Below are positions 1-8,295 of a DNA stretch of 64,000 nt, piece after piece (within the stretch, counting starts at the first letter, position 1; the number at the start of each line of letters is the position of its first letter). Made by a program: the position numbers and the translations under genes. This stretch comes from Actinomadura sp. NBRC 104412 (GTDB lineage Bacteria; Actinomycetota; Actinomycetes; Streptosporangiales; Streptosporangiaceae): positions 1 to 64,000 of the forward strand of contig NZ_BSTM01000018.1 of assembly GCF_030269515.1 (NCBI RefSeq), given 5' to 3'. Below the pieces are notes generated by a model that saw only the letters and a program-made list of their open reading frames with translations, made no database searches and had not been told where the DNA came from.

Positions 1-143
1 GCACGATCTGGCGTCAGGACTCACCCGCTCCAGGCGAAGAACCAGTACTCACCCACCGGTGGCTGTCAGGCACCGAGTCTGCCAGCGACCGACCCAGCAA
101 CACCCATTAGGCGAGGAGCGCAGCTCGCTGAAGCAATAAACAC

Positions 144-1229
144 TCACACGCGCCGGCGCTGGCGGCGTCGGCGGATGGCTGCCGCGGCGCCGATGGCGGC
201 GACGGTGGCTCCGGCGGCGGTGGCCATGGTGGCCTCGCGGCCGCCGACGCGGCGTCCGACGACGGCGTGCCGGCCGGCGGTCTCCTCCAGGAGGACGCGC
301 AGCGCGCCGGCGTTGTCGTGGGCGGGTTTCCAGCCGGCGGCGCGAAGCCTGGCGCAGTCGACCACCCACGGGTAGGCGACGTAGCGCAGGTCGGTCGCGG
401 GCGCCGGGGTCATGCCGAGGCGGTGCAGGCGCTGCGCCATTCCGAAGGTGAGGGCGGCGGGCAGCTCGAAGCCGCGCTTGCCGGTGATCGCGGACACCTC
501 GTCCGCGCCGAGCCAGCCGTCGGAGCCGACGGCGATGGGTCCGGTCAGGCCCTCGGTGACGACCAGTTCGAGGGCGGAGGCCAGGTCCTCGATGTGGCAG
601 AACTGCCAGCCGGGGGTGCTGCCCTTGACCGACAGCAGCCGGGGCGCCTCGAAGTGCCGGGTGATCACGGTGTCCACTCCGGGTCCGACCAGGGCGGCCG
701 GGCGGACGACGGTGACGTCCACGCCGGGGTGGGTCAGGGCGGCGCCGGCGGCCAGTTCCTCGATCTCCACGTAGTCGCCGGCGATGCTGGTGTCGGCCTC
801 GGCGAGCAGCGGGGCGTCCTCCGCGAGGGGGACGGGGTTGTCGGGTCCGGCCCCGTACACCATGGCGCTGGTGACCAGGATCACCCGCCGCACCCGGGCC
901 GCCGCGGCGGCGGTGACCACGGTCTGCGCTCCCCGCACGTTGTGGGTACGGCGCTCGCGCGGGTCCAGTTCGGGGGAGCTGAGAAGGTCCAGGTTGACGA
1001 TCACGTCCACGTCCGAGAGCCGGTTGGACAGCAGCGGGTCCCGGATGTCGGTCACCCGCCACGTGACGTTCGGTACGTCGCCGCGGTGGTCGTCGATCGC
1101 GACGACCTTGCGGATCTCCTCACGCCCGGCGAGCCCGGCGGCCAGCAGCCGGCCCGCGCCGGTGGCCGCGCCGGTGACGGCCACGACCGGGCCTTGTCTA
1201 CGCCCAGGGCGAACCTTGCCCGTTGCCAC
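144..1229 (-). CDS. NAD-dependent epimerase/dehydratase-like protein (extended SDR)
   Basis: 361 aa. An N-terminal Rossmann fold is shown by the glycine motif TGAATGAG (residues 19-26) and by alternating hydrophobic strands, which fits an NAD(P)-binding sugar-nucleotide epimerase or reductase. The usual YxxxK catalytic pair is not clear: the best aligned stretch reads GDYVEIEEL, with Glu where Lys is expected, so catalysis may be altered. The C-terminus ends in an Ala-rich segment followed by an Arg-rich tail (IRRRRQRRRV), possibly a membrane anchor. It is divergent from the DUF2342 gene, with a 90-bp shared promoter region. Substrate unknown. Family confident, function not. Confidence 0.85.
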   Translation of the reverse strand: MATGKVRPGRRQGPVVAVTGAATGAGRLLAAGLAGREEIRKVVAIDDHRGDVPNVTWRVTDIRDPLLSNRLSDVDVIVNLDLLSSPELDPRERRTHNVRGAQTVVTAAAAARVRRVILVTSAMVYGAGPDNPVPLAEDAPLLAEADTSIAGDYVEIEELAAGAALTHPGVDVTVVRPAALVGPGVDTVITRHFEAPRLLSVKGSTPGWQFCHIEDLASALELVVTEGLTGPIAVGSDGWLGADEVSAITGKRGFELPAALTFGMAQRLHRLGMTPAPATDLRYVAYPWVVDCARLRAAGWKPAHDNAGALRVLLEETAGRHAVVGRRVGGREATMATAAGATVAAIGAAAAIRRRRQRRRV

Positions 1230-1318
1230 GGAGGCGCCCCCTTCCTTGTGTTCGCGACTTGGCCGGGACCGGCTAACGTTGCGGATATGAGCCCATCATG
1301 CATCCCAGGGGCGAACCG

Positions 1319-2683
1319 ATGAGCGATACCCCGTTCGGCTTCAACCGTCCCGGCGACGGTGATGACGACAAGGACAAGCCCCAGGATCCATTCAAGGCCA
1401 TGGGCGGCGACATGCGGCAGTTCGCCGACATGCTCCACCGTTTCGCCGACATGATCGGCAGCCAGGGTGCGCCCGGCGCCGGTGGCGGCCCCCTGAACTG
1501 GGATCTGGCCAAGAACATAGCCCGTCACTCGGTGGCGGAGCAGGGCGACCCCTCCGTGGTGGACGCCGAGCGGCGGCAGGTGCAGGAGGCTCTGCGGCTG
1601 GCCGACCTGTGGCTGGACGAGGGCACCACCCTGCCCGCGGGCATCCGGAATCCCGAGGCGTGGAGCCGTTCGGAGTGGATCGAGCGGACGCTGCCGGTGT
1701 GGTCGAAGGTGTGCGACCCGATCGCGTCCCGCATGGTCGAGTCGATGGGCGGCGCGCTGGGCTCGGGTGAGATCCCGCCGGAGATGCAGGCGATGGCCGG
1801 TCCGCTGATCGGCATGGTGAAGCAGATGGCGGGCGCGATGGTGGGCGGCCAGGCCGGGCAGGCGCTGGGCGCGCTGGCCCGCGAGGTGGTCGGCTCGTCC
1901 GACGTGGGCCTGCCGCTGGCGCCGGACGGTGTGGGCGCGCTGCTGCCCGCCGGTGTGGAGGCGTTCGGCGAGGGCCTGGAGCTGTCCGAGGACGAGGTGC
2001 GGCTCTACCTGGCGCTGCGGGAGGCCGCGCACCAGAGGCTGTTCGCGCACGTGCCGTGGCTGCGGTCCCACCTGCTGGGAGCGGTGGAGGACTACGCCCG
2101 CGGTATCACGGTGGACCTGTCCGGTATCGAGCGGGCGATCCAGGGCCTGGATCTCAGCAATCCCGAGGCGATCCAGCAGGCGCTCGGCAACGAGCTCCAG
2201 TTGACGCCCGAGGAGACCCCGCAGCAGAAGGCCGCGCTGATCCGACTGGAGACCACGCTGGCGCTGGTCGAGGGCTGGGTCGACACGGTCGTCAACGAGG
2301 TGGCCCGTGACCGGCTGCCGGGTTCGGTGAAGCTGGCCGAGGCGGTGCGGCGGCGCCGCGCCACCGGCGGCCCCGCCGAGCGGACGTTCGCGACGCTGGT
2401 GGGCTTGGAGCTGCGGCCGCGGCGGCTGCGTGAGGCGGGCGCGCTGTGGCGTTCGCTCACCGAGCTGCGCGGCGTGCAGGGCCGTGACGCCGTCTGGGGC
2501 CACCCGGACCTGCTGCCGGACGCCGAGGACCTGAACAATCCCGAAGGCTTCCTGCACGGCAAGGACGAGATCGAGGGGCTGTCCGATCTGGACATCTCCG
2601 CGCTCACCGAGCAGCGGGACGAGGACCAGGATCGGGAGCAGGGTGACGAGCCCGGCGGTGACGGCCCGGAGCCCCGCGCGTGA
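1319..2683 (+). CDS. DUF2342 family protein (annotated as zinc-dependent metalloprotease)
   Basis: 454 aa. The start is placed at the ATG of MSDTPFGF because AGGGG lies 7 bp upstream; an in-frame ATG 21 bp earlier has no ribosome-binding site. The protein is largely helical, with the family stretches VEGWVDTVVNEVA and RLPGSVKLAEAVRRRR and an acidic low-complexity tail. Databases call this family a zinc-dependent metalloprotease or coenzyme-F420-associated protein, but no HExxH motif is visible here (the nearest is VVNEVA), so protease activity should not be assumed. It resembles M. tuberculosis Rv3195 by position and sequence character. Its stop overlaps the next small ORF by 4 nt. Confidence 0.85.
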   Translation: MSDTPFGFNRPGDGDDDKDKPQDPFKAMGGDMRQFADMLHRFADMIGSQGAPGAGGGPLNWDLAKNIARHSVAEQGDPSVVDAERRQVQEALRLADLWLDEGTTLPAGIRNPEAWSRSEWIERTLPVWSKVCDPIASRMVESMGGALGSGEIPPEMQAMAGPLIGMVKQMAGAMVGGQAGQALGALAREVVGSSDVGLPLAPDGVGALLPAGVEAFGEGLELSEDEVRLYLALREAAHQRLFAHVPWLRSHLLGAVEDYARGITVDLSGIERAIQGLDLSNPEAIQQALGNELQLTPEETPQQKAALIRLETTLALVEGWVDTVVNEVARDRLPGSVKLAEAVRRRRATGGPAERTFATLVGLELRPRRLREAGALWRSLTELRGVQGRDAVWGHPDLLPDAEDLNNPEGFLHGKDEIEGLSDLDISALTEQRDEDQDREQGDEPGGDGPEPRA

Positions 2684-2859
2684 GGTCGCGGGCGGGTTAC
2701 TCGCGCGTTCCCGGCTGCCGTTTCGAGCCGGCCACCGCGTCCGCGCTGTTCAGGCGGGAGGTGGCGGGGGCCGGGCTGTGCTGGCAGCGTCCAAGTGACC
2801 AGGAGCGGCGCCGCATGCACCGGGCGGCCTCCCACTACCCGAGGGTCCGCCGCGTATGA
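2680..2859 (+). CDS. Small basic protein, translationally coupled on both sides
   Basis: 59-aa ORF starting MRSRAGYSRVPG and ending RVRRV. Its GTG overlaps the stop of the DUF2342 gene (GTGA), and its TGA overlaps the start of the Nudix gene (ATGA), so it fills the gap exactly in one open frame. Third-position GC is about 88%, like real genes here. It is basic, with two cysteines and no recognisable domain or membrane segment. The double 4-nt overlap is the main argument that it is translated. The alternative is a chance open frame in GC-rich DNA. Confidence 0.55.
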   Translation: MRSRAGYSRVPGCRFEPATASALFRREVAGAGLCWQRPSDQERRRMHRAASHYPRVRRV

Positions 2860-3419
2860 CCTCTGGCTCGTCCCTGTACGCGGACATCGTCAACGTCCTG
2901 ACCGAATGGCGGGCGCCCTCCCCTGACCAGGAGCGCCTGCGCCAGGACTATCTGCGCCATCTGGAGGAGCATCCGGACGGCATTTGGCGCGAGTGCGTCC
3001 CGGGGCACATCACGGCCAGCACACTCGTCGTGGATGACGCGCGCGCGAACGTCCTGCTGACCCTGCACAGCAAGATCGGGGCATGGTTGCAGCTGGGCGG
3101 TCACTGCGAGCCCGAGGACGCGACCCTGGCCGACGCGGCGTTGCGGGAGGCGACCGAGGAGTCGGGCATCGAGGGGCTGCGGCTCCATCCCTTCCCGGTG
3201 CAGCTCGACCGGCACCGGGTGCGCTGCCATCCGGAAGGGTCGTGGCATCTGGACGTGGAGTTCGTGGCGCTGGCCCCGCCGGGCGCGGTGCCCGCGATCA
3301 GCGACGAGTCCGACGATCTGCGCTGGTTCCCGGTGGACGCCCTTCCCGACCCGGGCGACGATGTCGTCCGGCGCCTGGCCGGTCACGTCCGCGATCTGAC
3401 GGGCCGCCTCACGAGCTGA
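2856..3419 (+). CDS. Nudix hydrolase
   Basis: 187 aa. A Nudix domain with the box GGHCEPEDATLADAALREATEESGI (residues about 75-100): the REATEESG helix supplies the metal-binding glutamates, and the loop is one residue longer than the textbook motif. It would hydrolyse a nucleoside diphosphate linked to another moiety; the substrate cannot be told. The N-terminal 40 residues form a helical extension common in actinobacterial members. The ATG overlaps the stop of the small upstream ORF (ATGA), giving a three-gene transcription unit with DUF2342. It overlaps the convergent NTP-transferase gene by 11 bp. Confidence 0.85.
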   Translation: MTSGSSLYADIVNVLTEWRAPSPDQERLRQDYLRHLEEHPDGIWRECVPGHITASTLVVDDARANVLLTLHSKIGAWLQLGGHCEPEDATLADAALREATEESGIEGLRLHPFPVQLDRHRVRCHPEGSWHLDVEFVALAPPGAVPAISDESDDLRWFPVDALPDPGDDVVRRLAGHVRDLTGRLTS

Positions 3420-4077
3420 GCGGGTGGCCTTCCAGCAGGGCCCGGGTGTTCTCCCAGCCTTCCAGGCCGGGGTCGAGGACGCCGAGGTCGGCGCGCGTCC
3501 GCAACCGGTGCCAGGCGGGGCCCTGCGGCACCTGTCCCGGACGTGGCGCGGCGGCGCGGAGGCGGGCGAGCGCGTCGGGCGTGTCGAGATCGACGTCAGC
3601 GAGGGCGGCGTCCAGCCAGGGGGGCAGCGGGAGCCGCGCGGCCAGGGCCACCAGCCCGTCCGGGCCGCCGGGTCCGCGGGCCTGGCAGGCGGACGCGGGC
3701 GCGGAGCCCAGGGCGCGGAACAGCTTGCCGATCAGCAGCGGCGGGAGGTCGGGGGCGTCCCCGGCCAGTAGCACGGCCTCCTCCGCGCCCAGCGCGCCCA
3801 GGGCGGCGAAGGCCGCGGCGAGACCGCGTTCCCGGACGATCGGGGTGCCCGGCCAGGTGATCGCCTCGGCGTCGGGCTGGTCCGGAGGGTCCAGGACGAG
3901 GGCGGGCGTGACCAGGTCGAGCCCGGCCGCGACCTCGTAGGTGTCCTCCAGCAGGGCGAGCCGGAACTCCTCGGGATCGATCCCGGGAGGGCTCGGAGGA
4001 CCCCCTGAGGACGGGTCCGCGGAAGGCCGCCTCGGGGAGGACAGGACTGCGACGAAACGGGTGGTGCCGACGGTCAC
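3409..4077 (-). CDS. NTP-transferase / DUF2064-like protein (GT-A fold)
   Basis: 222 aa. The open frame extends much further upstream, but the GTG at 4077 is chosen because it overlaps the stop of the metallopeptidase gene (GTGA), indicating translational coupling. The stretch VLLAGDAPDLPPLLIGKLF matches the GD-x-PDL signature of DUF2064/CofC-like nucleotidyltransferases, which have the glycosyltransferase-A fold. The N-terminus (VAVLSSPRRPSADPS) is where the nucleotide-binding loop would sit; it is Pro/Ser-rich and lacks a clear GxGxR, so activity is uncertain. Role unknown. Confidence 0.7.
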   Translation of the reverse strand: MTVGTTRFVAVLSSPRRPSADPSSGGPPSPPGIDPEEFRLALLEDTYEVAAGLDLVTPALVLDPPDQPDAEAITWPGTPIVRERGLAAAFAALGALGAEEAVLLAGDAPDLPPLLIGKLFRALGSAPASACQARGPGGPDGLVALAARLPLPPWLDAALADVDLDTPDALARLRAAAPRPGQVPQGPAWHRLRTRADLGVLDPGLEGWENTRALLEGHPLSS

Positions 4078-4646
4078 CCGGCGACCCCGTGGCGGTATTC
4101 GGGAGGCAGGTCGTCGCCCGCGTCCCCGGCCGCCATCTCCCCCTCCATGGGGAGGTGGGCCGCGGCGGCGACGCCTTCGAGATAGCCGCGGGCCCGCTCG
4201 GCCTTGGGGTAGTTGCCCACCAGCTTCCAGAAGTCCGCCCCGTGCCCCGGGACGATCAGGTGGGCCAGCTCGTGGACCAGCACGTAGTCGACCACCCACG
4301 GCGGCATGCCGCGCAGCCGGGTGGAGAGCCTGATGGTGCCGTCGTCCGGCGTGCACGAGCCCCAGCGGGTGCGCTGGTTGCCCACCCAACGCACGCTCAC
4401 GGGCATGGCGCGTCCGCCGAGGTGGCGCCGGGACAGCTCGCGCGCCCTGGCCTCCAGATCGGCGTCGGACGGCCGGCGACGGCGTTCCCGCTCCTCAAGC
4501 CGCTCGAGGATGGTCGCGATCCACTGCTCCTCCTCGGCCTTGCTCAGCCGGGAGGGGAGCATCACGACGACCTTGTCCCCATCGCGATACGCGGACACCG
4601 TCCGCCGGCGTCGGTTGCTACGGCGGACCTCTACGTTAGGGGGCAC
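4074..4646 (-). CDS. YgjP/SprT-like zinc metallopeptidase (DUF45)
   Basis: 190 aa. The motif VHELAHLIVPGHGADFW contains HExxH plus a downstream third His, the gluzincin-type zinc site of the YgjP/WLM/SprT group. The upstream NQRTRWGSC is the typical family signature (R-W-G-S-C). The start is a GTG (VPPNVEVRR); AGG lies about 12 nt upstream, so the exact start is uncertain. The promoter side is an AT-richer region carrying DnaA-box-like repeats. It is coupled to the NTP-transferase-like gene. Eukaryotic relatives repair DNA-protein crosslinks, but the bacterial role is not established. Confidence 0.85.
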   Translation of the reverse strand: MPPNVEVRRSNRRRRTVSAYRDGDKVVVMLPSRLSKAEEEQWIATILERLEERERRRRPSDADLEARARELSRRHLGGRAMPVSVRWVGNQRTRWGSCTPDDGTIRLSTRLRGMPPWVVDYVLVHELAHLIVPGHGADFWKLVGNYPKAERARGYLEGVAAAAHLPMEGEMAAGDAGDDLPPEYRHGVAG

Positions 4647-4672
4647 GCCAGAACCGTACCTAAAAATTTGCT

Positions 4673-4813
4673 TCCTCCACAGGGGGTGTTGGGAGTTTTT
4701 GCAGGTCAACCCCATTGTTTTCCACCGTCCCCAGAGAGTTTCCACAGAGTCTTCGCACGGTTTCCACACCAACACCCCGACCCGTCCCCAGGGATCTCCA
4801 CACGCTGTCCACA
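4673..4813 (+). promoter_or_regulatory. Cluster of DnaA-box-like sites
   Basis: In the 391-bp gene-free stretch between the metallopeptidase and a small membrane protein, six near matches to TTNTCCACA lie in the same orientation: TCCTCCACA (4673), TTTTCCACC (4718), GTTTCCACA (4738), GTTTCCACA (4760), ATCTCCACA (4794) and CTGTCCACA (4805). An AT-rich TAAAAATTT (4661) is adjacent. There is no dnaA, dnaN or gyrB nearby, so this is not evidence for oriC. It could titrate DnaA or regulate the flanking genes. Confidence 0.5.
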
Positions 4814-5037
4814 ACCCCGCGTTGACCGTGGCGGCGGCCGCTTCTACCGTCGATGTCAAGACGGCTCCGCGCCGTCGGGTACCGCCTCGAAAGGGGAAGG
4901 GAGGCGGTTCCGGCGGCCCGGGGCCTGTTCGCTTTACCCGGCGCTTGCGCGGGTATGGACCCGGACCGTCGGGCCTGGACCGTCGAGCCGGCACGCGCGT
5001 CCGTGCCGGGAGACAGCGTCCGCGCCGGGAGACAGGG

Positions 5038-5409
5038 GTGATCGAGGTGGCTGGGCAACGGCGGCGGGCGAGCGGCACGGGTGCCGAGACCGCACCGGAG
5101 ATCCTGGAGACACCGGACGGGCGGCGGCTGGGCACGCCGCCCCGGTCCGTGGGGTCCCAGGCGGGCGGCGGGATCGCCGGGGCGGTGGCGGGCGGCGTCG
5201 CGAGCCGGGCGCTGCGGCCGGTGGCGCGCCGCGTGGCCCGGCGGTACGGGGTGCCCGCCGACGCCCTGGTGCGCGGCATCGACATCGCCGTCCCGATCGT
5301 GCTGTCGGTGGCGATGAGCCGTCTGGCCAGGCGCCGCGCCCGCGCCAGGGCGGGCATGATCGCCACCGGCGGGTTCTCGGACGAGCCGCCGGGCCCCGTC
5401 CCGCTCTGA
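5038..5409 (+). CDS. Small hypothetical protein with one hydrophobic segment
   Basis: 123 aa. The GTG at 5038 is preceded by GGGAG at a usable distance; a second in-frame GTG is 9 nt downstream. The N-terminal half is Gly/Ala/Arg-rich (GGGIAGAVAGGVASRALRPVARRVARR). A hydrophobic stretch near residues 85-97 (IDIAVPIVLSVAM) is followed by a basic LARRRARARAG tail, so it may associate with the membrane. No family recognised. It is transcribed away from the DnaA-box-like cluster. Confidence 0.6.
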   Translation: MIEVAGQRRRASGTGAETAPEILETPDGRRLGTPPRSVGSQAGGGIAGAVAGGVASRALRPVARRVARRYGVPADALVRGIDIAVPIVLSVAMSRLARRRARARAGMIATGGFSDEPPGPVPL

Positions 5410-5445
5410 CGTGCCTCTCGGCCCTCCGCTCCGGCGAGCCGGGCG

Positions 5446-6267
5446 CTATTCGCCGGTGAAGACGGGGCGGCGCTTCTCGCGCTGGGCGGTCAGCCCCTCC
5501 ACCATGTCCTTCGAGGCCATCGTGATCGGCTGGGCGAGGGACTCCCAGCGCAGCGCCGACTCCAGGTCCGGGTGGCCGCCGTTGGACAGCGCCACCTTGG
5601 TGAGCCGGGTCGCGATGGGCGCCTGGGCGGCGATCCGGGCGGCCACGTCCAGCGCCTCCTGGAGCACCAGCTCGCGCGGCACCGCCCGGTTGACCAGCCC
5701 GTAGGACTCGGCCTGGGAGCCGGTGACGGACCGTCCGGTGAACAGCAGCTCGCGGGCCAGCGGCAGGCCCGCCACCTCGGGCAGCAGCCACGTCGTGGCC
5801 ATGCCGGGGTGCAGCCCGAGCGAGGTGAACGGGACGGCGAGCTTGGCGTCGGCGGCCGCGTACCGGAGGTCGCAGGCCAGCGCGAGGGAGAGGCCCGCGC
5901 CGATCGCGTGCCCGTTGACGGCGGCGATGGTGGGCACCTCCAGCGTGCGGATCCCCAGCCAGGTCCGGTAGAACTCCAGCATCCGGTCGCGCAGCGCGGG
6001 GACGGCGACGGCGTTGGCGTCCGCCAGCCAGGACAGGTTCCCGCCCGAGGTGAAGGCGCTGCCGGCGCCGGTGACGACGACGCAGCGCAGTTTGTCGTCG
6101 GCGCGCAGGCCGGCGATCGCCTCCTTCCAGGCGGCGGTCATCTCGTCGGACATGGCGTTGCGCCGGTCGGGATCGTTGAGGGTGATGACGGCGACCCCGT
6201 CCGGTCGGCGTTCCAGCAGCAGGACGGGGGCGGCCTCGGGGGATGGCGTGGACGACTCGTGCGGCAT
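5446..6267 (-). CDS. Enoyl-CoA hydratase/isomerase family protein (crotonase fold)
   Basis: 273 aa. Start chosen at MPHESSTP. The crotonase core is clear: NDPDRRNAM, the oxyanion-hole strand GAGSAFTSGGNL, and VNGHAIGAGLSLALACDLR. By alignment with rat mitochondrial enoyl-CoA hydratase, the catalytic glutamates (E144, E164) are replaced by Ser127 and Phe147, so simple hydratase activity is unlikely; isomerase, hydrolase or other acyl-CoA chemistry is possible. It is divergent from the ABC1 kinase across about 180 bp. Confidence 0.85.
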   Translation of the reverse strand: MPHESSTPSPEAAPVLLLERRPDGVAVITLNDPDRRNAMSDEMTAAWKEAIAGLRADDKLRCVVVTGAGSAFTSGGNLSWLADANAVAVPALRDRMLEFYRTWLGIRTLEVPTIAAVNGHAIGAGLSLALACDLRYAAADAKLAVPFTSLGLHPGMATTWLLPEVAGLPLARELLFTGRSVTGSQAESYGLVNRAVPRELVLQEALDVAARIAAQAPIATRLTKVALSNGGHPDLESALRWESLAQPITMASKDMVEGLTAQREKRRPVFTGE

Positions 6268-6383
6268 GGCCCGCACGCTACCGTGCGCCCGTACGGGAGC
6301 CCGTACCACACTGCCCGGCAGGCCCGCCAGCGAGGTGAGAAAGCGCACACTTACCGGGTTGCCGCAGGTCGGGCGGGTGCGGT

Positions 6384-6407
6384 GAGACAACATCGGAAGG
6401 TTGTTTC
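6384..6407. promoter_or_regulatory. Inverted repeat between crotonase and ABC1 kinase genes
   Basis: GAGACAAC and GTTGTTTC form 8-bp arms with one mismatch and an 8-nt spacer. A second palindrome, CGGCGA-CCGA-TCGCCG (6426-6441), lies directly before the kinase start codon, where a ribosome-binding site would be expected but is not seen. Candidate operators or a structured leader; inference only. Confidence 0.3.
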
Positions 6408-6444
6408 GCACGCGTATGGCGAGAACGGCGACCGATCGCCGACA

Positions 6445-7791
6445 ATGGTCGTCGTGAGCGATCTCCCCCGCCGCGCCGTGACGCGGTCAGCGAAGCTGGC
6501 GTCCCTCCCCCTCGGTTTCGCCGGGCGTACGGCACTCGGCGTGGGCAAGCGCACCTTCGGCCGCTCCGCCGAGGCGGTGGCCATGGAGATCCAGCAGCGC
6601 ACCGCCGAGCAGTTGTTCACGGTGCTGGGCGAGCTCAAGGGCGGGGCGATGAAGCTCGGCCAGATGCTGTCGATCTTCGAGGCCGCGCTGCCGCCGGAGA
6701 TCGCCGGCCCCTACCGGGCCACCCTCACCAGGCTCCAGGAGGCCGCGCCGCCGCTGCCGGCCGCCGTCGTCCACCGCGTGCTGGCCGAGGGGCTCGGCGA
6801 GGACTGGCGCGACCGCTTCACCTCGTTCGAGGACGAGCCCTCCGCCGCCGCGTCCATCGGCCAGGTGCACCGCGCGGTCTGGGCGGACGGCCGCGAGGTC
6901 GCGGTCAAGGTCCAGTACCCGGGCGCGGGCAAGGCCCTGGTCAGCGACTTCAACCAGCTCGCTCGGCTGGCCAGGCTGTTCGCCGTGCTGATGCCCGGCC
7001 TGGACGTCAAGTCGGTGCTGGCCGAGCTGAAGGAGCGGGTGGCCGAGGAGCTCGACTACACCGTCGAGGCCGCCTCGCAGACCGCGTTCCGGGAGGGGTT
7101 CCCGCCCGGCGACCCCGACTTCGTCATCCCCGAGGTGGTGGCCCAGTCCGGCGACGTGCTGGTCACCGAGTGGATCGACGGGACCCCGCTGTCGAAGATC
7201 ATCAGCTCCGGCGACCAGGACGAGCGCGACCACGCCGCCCTGCTGTACTGCCGGTTCCTGCTGTCGGGGCCCAAACGCGCCGGGCTGCTGCACGGCGACC
7301 CGCACCCCGGCAACTTCCGGATCATGGCGGACGGGCGGCTGGGCGTGCTGGACTTCGGCGCCGTCGACCGGATCCCCGAGGACTTCCAGCACCGGATGGG
7401 GCGGCTGCTGCGGATCGGCACCATGGCCGACATCGACGAGATCGAGGACGCGCTGCGCAACGAGGACTTCATCCGCGAGGGCGTGGAGATCGACGCCGAG
7501 GCGTTGCAGTCCTTCCTGGCACCGATCACCGAGCCGTTCGTCACCGACTCGTTCAAGTTCTCCCGCGAGTGGCTGCGGGACATGGCGGCGCGGGTGACCG
7601 ATCTGCGTCCCACCAACGTCGTCCGCCAGCTCAACCTGCCGCCGGAGTACGTGATCGTCCACCGCGTCCTGTCGGCGGGCACGGGCGTGCTGTGCCAGCT
7701 CGAATGCGAGATCCCCGCCCGCGCCGAGTCGCTGCGCTGGGTGCCCGGTTTCGCCGAGGACGAGCCGGCCGACCGACCGCCGTCGCGGTGA
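6445..7791 (+). CDS. ABC1/AarF/UbiB-family atypical kinase
   Basis: 448 aa. Family hallmarks in order: KLGQ motif (KGGAMKLGQML, about residue 70), A-rich loop replacing the P-loop (SAAASIGQVHRA), lysine strand AVKVQYP, ExD motif EELDY, catalytic loop HGDPHPGNF (283-291) and the DFG-type LDFGAV (302-307). UbiB-like ATPases/kinases support quinone or other lipid metabolism; M. tuberculosis Rv3197 occupies the same position beside whiB7. The ATG at 6445 and a GTG at 6454 are both possible starts, and neither has a strong ribosome-binding site. A 12-bp GC hairpin follows the gene. Confidence 0.9.
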   Translation: MVVVSDLPRRAVTRSAKLASLPLGFAGRTALGVGKRTFGRSAEAVAMEIQQRTAEQLFTVLGELKGGAMKLGQMLSIFEAALPPEIAGPYRATLTRLQEAAPPLPAAVVHRVLAEGLGEDWRDRFTSFEDEPSAAASIGQVHRAVWADGREVAVKVQYPGAGKALVSDFNQLARLARLFAVLMPGLDVKSVLAELKERVAEELDYTVEAASQTAFREGFPPGDPDFVIPEVVAQSGDVLVTEWIDGTPLSKIISSGDQDERDHAALLYCRFLLSGPKRAGLLHGDPHPGNFRIMADGRLGVLDFGAVDRIPEDFQHRMGRLLRIGTMADIDEIEDALRNEDFIREGVEIDAEALQSFLAPITEPFVTDSFKFSREWLRDMAARVTDLRPTNVVRQLNLPPEYVIVHRVLSAGTGVLCQLECEIPARAESLRWVPGFAEDEPADRPPSR

Positions 7792-7809
7792 CCGGCCCGT
7801 GACGCGATG

Positions 7810-7842
7810 GGGCCCCGCGCGCTGGTGAGACGCGCGGGGCCC
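7810..7842 (+). terminator. GC-rich hairpin after the ABC1 kinase gene
   Basis: Perfect 12-bp stem GGGCCCCGCGCG / CGCGCGGGGCCC with a 9-nt loop, starting 18 nt after the stop codon. There is no U-tract, which is common for actinobacterial terminators. Confidence 0.6.
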
Positions 7843-7987
7843 GGTGTGGTCGCGTGCCCGGCGAGGGGGTCGCCGGGCACGCGCCCGGATGCCCGCCGGG
7901 AGGCCGCTCGCCCGCCAAACCATCCAAGAAGAGCGGGGCGGCCTGCTACCGCGCGGGACTCATGGTCGTGTCGTGTCGGACGTCGGG

Positions 7988-8194
7988 CTAACGGACGTGC
8001 CGGGTCATGTACTGAGCGGCCGTCACGTTGTACTGGACGGGGGCCGAGGTCGGAGCGAGCAGGACGCGCCTGACGCGGGCGCTCCGCGTCCTGGCGTCCC
8101 GGCGGGCTCGCCGCAGCACGCGCACGCGCTGCGCCAGCCCCTCTTCGGATTCCGGAATCCGGCCCCTGAACAGGTCATGGCCGAGCAAGGTCAT
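7988..8194 (-). CDS. Small basic hypothetical protein downstream of whiB7
   Basis: 68 aa. The ATG at 8194 (MTLLGHDLFRGRIPES) has GGAG about 8 nt upstream, which favours it over the longer open frame. It is rich in Arg (RRARRDARTRSARVRR) with no membrane segment. It lies about 100 bp downstream of whiB7 on the same strand and may be cotranscribed. No family recognised. Confidence 0.45.
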   Translation of the reverse strand: MTLLGHDLFRGRIPESEEGLAQRVRVLRRARRDARTRSARVRRVLLAPTSAPVQYNVTAAQYMTRHVR

Positions 8195-8295
8195 GTCGTG
8201 GTCTCCGGTGGCCCGGGGGCGCGGCCCCTGTGCGGGGACCGCGCCCCCGGTTTCCCTACTGTCGGTCGTCGGTACGACGGTGGCCATCGAGGGCC

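Noticed and set aside
267..2557. Large antisense frames over the SDR and DUF2342 genes
   Set aside because: No domain, biased composition, opposite to well-supported genes.
4661..4813. Interpretation of the DnaA-box cluster as the chromosomal origin
   Set aside because: No dnaA, dnaN, recF, gyrB, rpmH or parAB near; boxes are imperfect and few compared with actinobacterial oriC.
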